A stretch of 64,000 nt of DNA. It comes from Hofstenia miamia. Lineage: Eukaryota; Xenacoelomorpha; Acoela. The translations under genes and the position numbers were made by a program. The notes beneath the pieces are model-generated. The model had not been told where the DNA came from, searched no databases, and was given only the letters and a program-made list of their open reading frames with translations. The first letter of the stretch is position 1. Each line of letters begins with the position of its first letter. The stretch spans positions 1,070,383-1,134,382 of the forward strand of contig SCFE01000002.1 in the NCBI GenBank assembly GCA_004352715.1, given 5' to 3'. Shown here one piece after another: positions 55,057 to 64,000 of this stretch.

Positions 55057-57339
55057 TTTTAATAGATTCTGGTTCCCACCCTGCTTGTACACAAGTACAT
55101 TTTTTAATATTAATGAAACTGCAATTAATAAATTTATCAACAGAAAGTTAGTGATGCATTCGTGTTGCACATGTTTTTACTAAATTGTAATTTTTCTTCA
55201 CATTATTGTCAACTTGATAAACTAAAGGACCACGCTGTCCAATGGGATTTTACTGGTCTAAGTCCCATAAGTTAGGGACTAACATAAACTGAGACCAGAA
55301 ATGTAGAGCCTGGAGGCACGGATTACACAAAGTTGCTCATTATAATTGTTATTTTGATCACAATAGAAGTTATACTGTGGTGCCAATGGCACTATTTGAT
55401 CAGGGGATTTCATGGGATTGTGATGGGTCTAAATCCAATGGGATTGAATGGGACTAGCTCCAGTAAAATTGTGATAATCCCGCAGAACTCTAGCATTAGC
55501 TCTAATAGTTATGGAAAGATGTGGAAATTAATGGAAAAATAAGGAAGAATTTCATTTCCATATGCAAGCCTGACAATGAATATTCAATTAATACGGCATT
55601 AATCAAACCATTCTATTTGCCGATCGCGTGCTGACAAAATTAATTTTATATGCATGTTACATTATATATAATCTTTTGTCGTAATTCTCTTGCCTATTGA
55701 TAAAATATTTTTGCCTTCAAGAAGAATTGATTTATTCGAGTCATTTGAAATTATCAAAAAATGTCCAACATTCGAGTATTCTAAGACCTCATCAATTTAG
55801 TGTGATTACAGGCACGGCTCTAATGATTTTATCAACAGGGAATGTCTTCCAATTTTGCGTCGAGAATATTTTAAATAAAATAGTGTTTTAAACAAAAATA
55901 TTCCAAGAGAATATTATTTTGTAAAATGCTACCCTCTAAATGTAAAATTTTATTCTTTGTGCACCTTAAATTTTAGGTTGAAATTTGTGAACATCAACAT
56001 CAAACAACTTGAAATGTATTTTTAAAACAATGATTGCTAATATTTTAAAAAAAATATTTATTTTTAGGCAAAGAAATTTATTTACTCTATCGCAAAATAT
56101 AACTTTTGAAATGCATCTTTGACGCAAAACTAGGGTGATACATATACGGTACCTACAGTCTTTAAGGCAGTCAATTAATGATTGCCTTAAAAATTAATGG
56201 CAAGAAACTAGGGCCAATATAATATTTATTTCCAAATCAGATTGATCAAGCAGGAATATCATGAACAAGTAGAATAGACAAAATTAGAGGAGCAATTAGC
56301 AATTTGGCTGAAACTTTATAAACATGTTAACTTGTTATCATAAGACTAGCCATGCAAAACACAAATAAACTATGAATCATAGCAGTCTTGAAAAACGGAT
56401 TTGTTTAGGTGGTGCCATATACGTACCATCAAGCCTCAATGAAATGGCTTATCATGATTTGACATAATATTTGTCCAAGGAAATATATTCTTTCAATCTC
56501 CAGAAAATAATTTAAATAATTGATTTTGAGCTATAAATAATATATAATTCATTTTTTGGTAAAATATTATTGCAATATTATATTGAACACCCTTGTGCCC
56601 AGCGATGGAAATTTTTTTCACCACCACTTGCTCTAATCTACAAATACGCTTCATGAATTTCGGCAGAATTCAAACGTCACACAATCGTCAAACTCTAAAT
56701 GTACCGGTACAATATTTAAAGCATCTTGCTTTTATTAACAGGAATAGAAAAGAAATATAATTTTCTTAGCAAAACTCATATTTTAAAGCAACGACATGGT
56801 ATTATTATTTTTTATACACAGTTGGATACTGAAGTTATACATTTGATAAAATTCAGGAGTTCGCATCAGGACAAGATTAGCTTTCTTAATGCCGCACCTG
56901 CACGACAAACAATTATTTGTTACCCGTACCCGAGAATACAATTTTCTTTACTGTTGTGAAACAATTAGACTTTTTTAACATTTCACACAGTTCACAATCA
57001 TTATATAGTAATTTTTTTAACATTTAAATTTTAATTTAAGGTGTTGAAGAAAATCTTATTTAATGCACACTGCATCCATAGAGATTTCAATCACTTTTGT
57101 TCACATTTGCTTATTGATTTTAATAATATAAAGATCTATATCAGAAATTTGTAGAAATTAATATCAATTTGAAATACAAAAATAATAATTTTAGAAATTT
57201 TTTGCTTTCTGCATTAAATTGAAAGCCTCTAATAACATTAACAACAATAAATTTTTATATAATTATTTTATTTCACCTTAAATAATTTAGCTTAAATATG
57301 TTAACTACATGTCTCACCTAACTATATGCAGCCATTATT
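54111..57339. other. Non-coding with (TA)n
   Basis: (TA)n lies at about 55,023-55,053. Around 55,230-55,500, repeated ATGGGATT/CCCAT words echo the interior of the direct repeats at 7281 and 9362. No exon was recognised. Confidence 0.5.
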
Positions 57340-57500
57340 AAGGGTTGGCAATAAGCATTAAGTAAACTAATGCCCATTTTGTCTAGCATGATGAGCAGTG
57401 TATTGACAAGCGCAAGCGTAAGCTGCATAAACGGCGCAAAAAATGATAAAGCGCAAGCGGTGATAAACGAGGGTTAAGAGAACCGCTTAGTGAACAATCA
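57340..57500. repeat. AAGCGCAAGC-rich repeat, copy 1
   Basis: It contains GACAAGCGCAAGCGTAAGC, TAAAGCGCAAGCGGTGATAA and ATGATGAGCAGTG. A related block at 63,205-63,330 has AAAAGCGCAAGC, AAAAGCGAAAGCGACGATAA and ATGATGAGCACTC in inverted block order. These are probably two ends or copies of one transposon family. Confidence 0.45.
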
Positions 57501-58054
57501 GAAAACAATTGAGTTAATACCAAAGTTTATTAAGATGAATGCATTTAGACCTGTTACTAATTGAACAATACTACATAAATTTTCATAAATGACAGGAAAA
57601 ATTCAATTTCCGCATTGTATATTGAGGTTTTAAGGAATTTTTATCTTAATAATCGCGAAATTACTGTTAAGATTGATTGGTGTGGTTGCCACTAAACCTT
57701 ATTCAATTGTGACAAACTACAAACAGGTAAAACAACACAATTATAACAAAAATATTACTGGTATTTTCAAAAATTAACATTTTTTTGCTGTCATTGCATA
57801 AGTATAATAAAAAATTTTTGTTATCGTAAACTTAGAAATAAATGAAAATTTTAAGCTTTTTGTGATACGGTTTTGGATTGCTCAAGGTTGGATACTATTA
57901 TTTTTATGAGAAAAAATTTACAAATATAAAAAATATAGCAAACAAACTTTGATTATAATATATAAACATTTTAGAATCCCTTCACAATTGCCAGTTAGTC
58001 ATCGGAATTTAGTAATTCAAACGCCTCGGCTGTTACTGGATATAAGCTTGAACG

Positions 58055-59335
58055 ATGGTCTCCCAAATAGCAAGCCAATAATGGTCCGACAATGGGCCAT
58101 TGTTGTTGCCATCAATGCCAGATTTCCGCTGGGGAATTAATGGGCCATTGATGTATATCTGATAATGACCCATTGGTGAGGCAACAAAGGTTCATTTGTG
58201 AGCCAACAATGGGCCATTGGTGGCAAACAGTAGATTTTTTATAGCAAAGCATTACTTTACTACGTAAAACTACAATTTTTTATTGCTAGGCAGTTCAAAT
58301 ATTACTGTTTAAACATACACAAGCCCAACAATGGCCAGAGAAATATCATTGAGATGCCATCCAGAATATTCAATACAAAAATGTATCATAAATTTGAAAG
58401 AATGTCTTGTTTATAAATGATAGCAATAAGCATAAAAATCCGCCAAATTTTACAAAAAATTTACAATTTTAAAAATAAGGGGAATTTTGAAAAAGCACAT
58501 TTTTATATCGTGAAAAATCTCTTTTGTTAAAACGTAATTTTTTATGTAATAGTTATTTTCAAGGTGTCAAAATATTCATGAATAAATTATTTTGAAATTT
58601 CATTTCCTTTTATATTAAAAAGATCTACGAATCAAAATAATGAAGTGAATTTTATTTGCAAGCATCTTCTCATTGATTATTGATTACTAAGGTTGCCACT
58701 GATGCCGCCAATGGTCCACTAATGGTCCACAGATGGCATCACTGGTCACAAGTATCGCATGTTTCTTCTCAGCAGTCCACTGATGCTGGCCAATTATATT
58801 ATGAAATGTAATTCGTAACTTGGCAAAATTTGTTTGAGATAAGGGCATAGTTAAAAGTGTGTGTAGCATATAGTTCCTAAGATGGAACACCTTGCTGCAA
58901 ATCATTTAATTCATTACAAAGTGCTCATAAAAACAAGAGCTGGCATACTAGATTTCGCTATCAACTAATGAAGATTAAGTAAATATATTTGTTATGAAAA
59001 TTTAATTTAATTTGAAATGATTGTAAATCATTATAATTAATATTTGTTTGCTAGATGGCAGATCGATCCAGCAATGCCATTAATGGGCCATTGTCGCACA
59101 AATAATGGCTATGAGAAACTGATAAATAATACTTTTGAAAATTTAAATCAAAATTTAAGGCAACCACTGCATATATTATATACAATAATATAAAATGTTC
59201 GCTGTAAAATTGTGTAATTTTAAGATTTCTAAACTTTTTGTTTTTTGGTTATGGTTGGCTAATGAATCGCCATTATTGGCCATTTATGCCATTAATGGAC
59301 TATTGATTATCCGAAAATGTTTGTTATTTGGGCTA
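58055..59335. mobile_element. Element with AATGGGCCATTG subterminal repeats (~1.3 kb)
   Basis: The left end CCCAAATAGCAAGCCAATAATG and the right end, whose inverse reads CCCAAATAACAAACATTTTC, form imperfect terminal repeats. Near both ends the palindrome-like word (A)ATGGGCCATTG recurs (about 58,093, 58,142, 58,205 and 59,083), with relatives such as AATGGTCCACTAATGGTCC in the middle (58,710). The target duplication is not resolved. The minus-strand ORF at 58,905-58,687 is composed of these repeats. Confidence 0.5.
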
Positions 59336-60029
59336 TAGCAGTTAACCCTCAGAAGAGAAGTCTCTATCTCTGATTGACCACACCTTTGGACTAAATTAAC
59401 TTGAAGTGCAAGCATATACAATTTATTTTGAATGCATTTTCCGGAAAACCAATAGGATTTCATTAGTAACGGAAATATCACAATCCTTGTAGCAAGGGAA
59501 CTCACTTCCTAAATCACAATTAGTGATAGTATGTGAGGGCTGATATATTCTAGAATCTATCTTGTAATACGTCACCATCAACATTCAATCCAGAATCATA
59601 ACAAATGTGTTTGTGAGCAGAGGCGTTCACAGCTGTATGCAAGAGTGTTTAAATTTTCCTTGAGGTATCAACAGGGAAAAAACTAAAATGTCTGAAAGTA
59701 GAATCCAAAAATATTATTTCGGCTCGAATATGAGTTTAGATACAAATACAAATACAATCCGCTTTACATCCTGTACTACGATACATAATAACTAGGAAGA
59801 ATATTATATTTACATCAATAAGAAATTTTACATCACATGGAATGAAAGATTTCTTGTATCTTGTTGTTCTGGTCGGACATTCTCGGAATTCACTACGAGG
59901 AGTATCAGTACTTTTATAACATATTAGAGTATATGTAACGTATCACGATAATTAAGTTGTATTTTCTTCACTGTCTTAACAATGTGTTTCTTATAACTAT
60001 TTTAAAAAATGTCTATCATATTTTCCTTA

Positions 60030-60270
60030 GACAGTATTTTGGTTGGAAACCACAAGTAACTTAACGGCTTCCTCAGCTGGGACTTTTGTTTTTGCGTCAT
60101 ACAGTGACGATGACGATCCAAACACTGTTGCACAATACATATAATGTGGAAGAACGTATGTTCTAAAAACAATTTCACGTGTTGGGTTTAGAAAGCGAAA
60201 CACATACGATATTCTTTGTATAACAAAGTTTAAATATTCTACAAATTTCTTTACATGACTCTACCAGCAT
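60030..60270 (-). pseudogene. Non-LTR reverse transcriptase, C-terminal piece (element E, part 2)
   Basis: The minus strand reads SHVKKFVEYLNFVIQRISYV, then REIVFRTYVLPHYMYC. This corresponds to the block after the catalytic domain in which the R-x-x-Y-x-x-x-x-P-x-x-x-Y-C pattern is conserved. It continues the protein that stops at ...KYLGAIIDKNVCW at 62,707; the hAT element at 60,271-62,698 separates the two pieces. An in-frame TAG lies at the junction, so the retrotransposon was probably already dead. Confidence 0.65.
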
Positions 60271-60338
60271 CAGGGGCGCACCCAGCTTTTTTTCTGAGGA
60301 GGGGAACTATTCTTTAGATTATATATATATATATATAT

Positions 60339-61338
60339 NNNNNNNNNNNNNNNNNNNNNNNNNNNNNNNNNNNNNNNNNNNNNNNNNNNNNNNNNNNNNN
60401 NNNNNNNNNNNNNNNNNNNNNNNNNNNNNNNNNNNNNNNNNNNNNNNNNNNNNNNNNNNNNNNNNNNNNNNNNNNNNNNNNNNNNNNNNNNNNNNNNNNN
60501 NNNNNNNNNNNNNNNNNNNNNNNNNNNNNNNNNNNNNNNNNNNNNNNNNNNNNNNNNNNNNNNNNNNNNNNNNNNNNNNNNNNNNNNNNNNNNNNNNNNN
60601 NNNNNNNNNNNNNNNNNNNNNNNNNNNNNNNNNNNNNNNNNNNNNNNNNNNNNNNNNNNNNNNNNNNNNNNNNNNNNNNNNNNNNNNNNNNNNNNNNNNN
60701 NNNNNNNNNNNNNNNNNNNNNNNNNNNNNNNNNNNNNNNNNNNNNNNNNNNNNNNNNNNNNNNNNNNNNNNNNNNNNNNNNNNNNNNNNNNNNNNNNNNN
60801 NNNNNNNNNNNNNNNNNNNNNNNNNNNNNNNNNNNNNNNNNNNNNNNNNNNNNNNNNNNNNNNNNNNNNNNNNNNNNNNNNNNNNNNNNNNNNNNNNNNN
60901 NNNNNNNNNNNNNNNNNNNNNNNNNNNNNNNNNNNNNNNNNNNNNNNNNNNNNNNNNNNNNNNNNNNNNNNNNNNNNNNNNNNNNNNNNNNNNNNNNNNN
61001 NNNNNNNNNNNNNNNNNNNNNNNNNNNNNNNNNNNNNNNNNNNNNNNNNNNNNNNNNNNNNNNNNNNNNNNNNNNNNNNNNNNNNNNNNNNNNNNNNNNN
61101 NNNNNNNNNNNNNNNNNNNNNNNNNNNNNNNNNNNNNNNNNNNNNNNNNNNNNNNNNNNNNNNNNNNNNNNNNNNNNNNNNNNNNNNNNNNNNNNNNNNN
61201 NNNNNNNNNNNNNNNNNNNNNNNNNNNNNNNNNNNNNNNNNNNNNNNNNNNNNNNNNNNNNNNNNNNNNNNNNNNNNNNNNNNNNNNNNNNNNNNNNNNN
61301 NNNNNNNNNNNNNNNNNNNNNNNNNNNNNNNNNNNNNN
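60339..61338. other. Assembly gap (1000 N) inside the hAT element
   Basis: Exactly 1000 Ns, preceded by (TA)n at about 60,320-60,338. The sequence resuming at 61,339 is the start of a direct repeat, so the gap probably hides repeated sequence. Confidence 0.99.
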
Positions 61339-61474
61339 TAATACTGTGCGTCCACAAAATACCTTTAGTTACATTTTGTAACTTGCCATAATTTGAATTT
61401 AATACTCTATTTCTCTATTGTTTTTTAGCATTGATATGTAATTCACCATATTTCACTACAGGTAAAAAATACAG
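61339..61474. repeat. 136-bp direct repeat, copy 1
   Basis: It begins TAATACTGTGCGTCCACAAA at the gap edge and matches 61,744-61,879 (offset 405) with only a few substitutions. Confidence 0.9.
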
Positions 61475-61643
61475 GAATCATGCCCAACCCAACTTTTAAG
61501 AAAATGTGCTCACTGAAGTTGAAAATTCTAAATTGAGTTTTTCAAGAGTAGATAATACTAATGTACAATTTCAAAACTTTGTTTAAGAAATTTTATAATA
61601 TTCACTACAACTGTTGTGTAATAGTATATTTTTTCAATTTCAG

Positions 61644-61739
61644 GCCCTCTTTTCCAATAGCTCAGTCGAGCCACAGTCCACCGCTGCTCCTACTTCAATT
61701 CTTGTTAGCAGAAGAGAGGACAGGACTGAGGATCATGCC
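61644..61739 (+). CDS. Possible exon inside the hAT element (96 nt)
   Basis: A strong acceptor (TTTTTTCAATTTCAG) ends at 61,643 and a GT (GTATTA, weak donor) follows at 61,740. The 32-codon frame reads ALFSNSSVEPQSTAAPTSIL and VSRREDRTEDHA, polar and Ser/Thr/Pro-rich, unlike the AT-biased flanks. It may be a linker exon of the hAT transposase or a captured host exon. The second copy of the 136-bp repeat begins within a few bases of its end. No family was recognised. Confidence 0.3.
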
Positions 61740-61743
61740 GTAT

Positions 61744-61879
61744 TAATACTGTGCGTCCACAAAATACCTTTAGTTACATTTTGTAACTTGCCATAATTTG
61801 AATTTAATACTCTATTTCACTATTGTTTTTTAGCATTGATATGTAATTCACCATATTTCACTACACGTAAAAAATACAG
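61744..61879. repeat. 136-bp direct repeat, copy 2
   Basis: See copy 1 at 61,339. It diverges after ...AAAAAATACAG. The unit spacing of 405 bp includes the possible exon. Confidence 0.9.
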
Positions 61880-62706
61880 AAAACGTGTTCAAATTATTTT
61901 TACTTTAGCAAAATATAATTTAATAGACAATTTCATTCAAAATGGCTATATTTCTCATTGCTAGTTTCGCTTTTGGCAATGAAAATAATAGATAAAAAAT
62001 CCTAGTAAATTGACATGTTTTGTGTTTTATAAAAACCAAACACAACACATAAAAACGTTTTATAGGAAAAATTATCATTGTGAGATAACAATCAAGGTTA
62101 CAAGTGCTTCATTCTTCTGTTAGCACTAAGAAAAATTTAAGTTAAGTGTTGCCAGAAATCTTCATCACTAAGAGCAAATTTGGTTCTGCATAGATACCTT
62201 ATGTATAAGCTGTGATCATTATTTAATATCTCTAGGTTTGACATCATAATATGAGGTGTGTGAAATAAGTTTAATTGTTATGCCTTCAATATATCAAAAA
62301 GTGAATTCGGTAGTGGAAGCATAATATATATTTTGGTCATCAAACTGTGCTGTACACACGCAATAGGCAATACTATATTAATTTACTAGACAGGACAATA
62401 ATGATTTTGGAATTGGGACTTTATTATGTTTCACCAAGATTTTCATCCATTATTGTTTGTGAGAACGTTCTTAGTGAACCTAAATAATTGCAAGTTATTG
62501 GTAATTTTTGTTCTTCCAAACTATTCAATAGATTAATCGATTTCCATTTATTGTAATAATTGCAGATAGAGTAGAAGCAATGCTTAATATATATGTACTA
62601 TGTTATCATATCAGCATTCATTTCATGAGGAATTGAAGCATCTGTGCTCTGTTGAGGGGGGGAACGTTCCCCCAGTTCCCCCTCTGGGTGTGCCTCAGAC
62701 CAGCAT

Positions 62707-63118
62707 ACATTTTTATCTATTATCGCACCCAGATACTTGATTTCTGATGTAACTGGAATAGACTCCCCATTAACGTCAAGAGAAATCAATTCTCACTCTT
62801 CAAGATAAGAAACTGAGTGTATATCTTGAAATATGATTTCTTTGCATTTTTTTGGATTCAAGTGAAGATTCATATTATTCGAATAGGTTTCAACGTATTT
62901 AATATCATTTTGATAACAATCAAAGTCTCCCTTGCATTTAATTACTTTAATGATATTAGTGTCATTCAAATAATTATTTATTTGGACCTTATCATTGCGC
63001 AAGCCATCCGTACCTATTGTAAGGAACTCGACCTGATCAGAACTTTTCCCGAACAGATCTTTGGGCTGGACCGACCCAATTCTATCTCTTGTGTAAATAT
63101 CTGCCTTAATGTATGTAT
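62707..63118 (-). pseudogene. Non-LTR reverse transcriptase, catalytic-region piece (element E, part 1)
   Basis: The minus strand is open from about 63,118: LFGKSSDQVEFLTIGTDGLR, then NYLNDTNIIKV (where Y-A-D-D would be expected; here YLND), NNMNLHLNPKKCKEIIF (the N-x-x-L-N-x-x-K-C-K block) and, after a stop at about 62,796, EIKYLGAIIDKNVCW. The order matches a reverse transcriptase palm to thumb. The loss of the catalytic A-D-D and the internal stop make it inactive. The protein is cut at 62,707 by the hAT insertion and resumes at 60,270. Confidence 0.65.
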
Positions 63119-63204
63119 ATTGTGATCTTATTTCTTTCTGACCCTATTTTACATTAGTATTTTTATTGAGCTTTTTTGCACTCTAAGTCGATATTCTTCT
63201 ATTC

Positions 63205-63330
63205 CATGTTATTCTATAAGCGAAAGCCCAAAAGCGCAAGCAATGGTAAGTGCAAGTTTAAAAAGCGAAAGCGACGATAAGCGAAAATTTATTAAGTGAT
63301 CAATTCACTTATGATGAGCACTCTTTGCAA
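63205..63330. repeat. AAGCGCAAGC-rich repeat, copy 2
   Basis: It shares AAAAGCGCAAGC, AAGCGAAAGC and ATGATGAGCA words with 57,340-57,500. A small palindrome (AAGTGATCAATTCACTT) lies at 63,295-63,311. Confidence 0.45.
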
Positions 63331-63963
63331 TATCAGCAGATGTCATCAAAAATTTATTGGTCTTCAATTAATTCCAATAAATTGGTAACAATTAATTTAT
63401 TGATCTTTTTCCAATCAAATTTATTTATTGAACGATTTCAATTAATTGCAATTAATAGGTGTTATTTAGGATCTTGAACAGATTGAGTATTTAGCATAAA
63501 ATGAACATTTCGGTACAAATATCAAATAAAGAAGCAATTATTCATCTCCTAGTGTTGAACTGACACACAGCTTGATTTCTCTATTGGTATTCCTGGCCTC
63601 ACTCTTATATTGTTGTAGTTGTGTTTGTGTTTGCTATACTCACTTTTACTTTTTCTTTACCTTTTGTTTACAATACAATCCAATGCTTGAAAAAATATTT
63701 TTCCAATTAATTGAATACTTTTTTGAAAAAACTTCTTCAATTACAATTAATTCATTGGTATTAGCATGAATCAAATTTTGATTATGCCTGAATAGCAAGG
63801 CTCATAAACACATTCAAACAGGCCCGTATCAAGCCTAAAAATTTATGGTAGTCAACCAAAGCAATACAAAATCATTTGTTTAGGATTATTAAATTTTTTT
63901 GTGTGTTTGTAGTTTGCATTGATATCAATGATATTACTATAAAATTTCCTAAAAATATTATAC

Positions 63964-63994
<31 letters not shown>

Positions 63995-64000
63995 TATATA
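63331..64000. other. Non-coding, ending in (TA)n
   Basis: CAATTAATT-rich low-complexity sequence (63,360-63,460) is followed by nothing recognisable. A (TA)n tract (about 63,963-64,000) runs to the window edge. Confidence 0.6.

Larger units (their letters stand above)
60263..62706. mobile_element. hAT element inserted into a retrotransposon, 2428 bp including gap
   Basis: A perfect ACCAGCAT duplication (60,263-60,270 and 62,699-62,706) flanks an element starting CAGGGGCGCACCCAG and ending CTGGGTGTGCCTCAG (terminal repeats matching at 12 of 15 bases). Just inside both ends are GAGGGGGAAC-type runs. A 1000-N gap (60,339-61,338) hides part of the interior, where a transposase might lie. One possible coding exon (61,644-61,739) and a 136-bp direct repeat are visible. 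Insertion interrupted the minus-strand reverse transcriptase whose halves flank it. Confidence 0.9.

Noticed and set aside
58687-58905. 72-codon minus-strand ORF
   Set aside because: Built from the repeated TGG(T/C)CCA words of the element at 58,055-59,335.

Overview
This is AT-rich (roughly 30% G+C by eye) nuclear DNA from an animal, most likely an invertebrate. The evidence is GT-AG introns, EGF-like exons in phase 1, an animal-type uracil phosphoribosyltransferase homologue, long (TA)n tracts, and a dense population of hAT, pogo/Tc1, PIF/Harbinger-like and non-LTR elements, nearly all decayed. The sequence does not decide between cnidarian, tunicate, sponge or another phylum. Three 1000-N gaps and two short N runs show a draft scaffold.

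Layout. 1-5 kb: a Tc1-like transposase remnant, a PIF/Harbinger-like MITE family, a promoter-like CRE/CCAAT module with a 43-codon ORF, and a possible LTR. 5-10 kb: one isolated Ly6-like exon candidate, then a broken transposase-like gene lying between two ~510-520 bp direct repeats. 9.9-18.8 kb, minus strand: part of a multi-exon cysteine-rich/EGF gene. Four exons are recognised, all phase 1-1, including a 30-nt microexon that supplies the first cysteine of an EGF domain. 19.2-50.2 kb: a ~3 kb inverted repeat whose arms lie about 25 kb apart. Each arm ends inside a copy of a pogo-like transposon, one internally deleted and one retaining the 5' half of its transposase gene.

Between those arms lie a decayed reverse transcriptase, a 69-bp tandem array (23 units plus 17 bp, essentially perfect), the 3' three exons of UPRT on the minus strand (one intron with a GC donor), several hAT elements with 8-bp target duplications, and four non-LTR reverse-transcriptase fragments. 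50-64 kb: repeats, an unexplained GC-rich segment near 53.3-54.1 kb, an element rich in AATGGGCCATTG motifs, and a hAT element (60,271-62,698) inserted cleanly into a minus-strand reverse transcriptase with a perfect ACCAGCAT duplication.

The only host genes supported are UPRT and the EGF/cysteine-rich gene. Both are on the minus strand, both are incomplete, and nothing links them functionally. Everything else recognisable is mobile DNA, repeat, or non-coding sequence in which I see nothing specific. I found no rRNA, tRNA or CRISPR.
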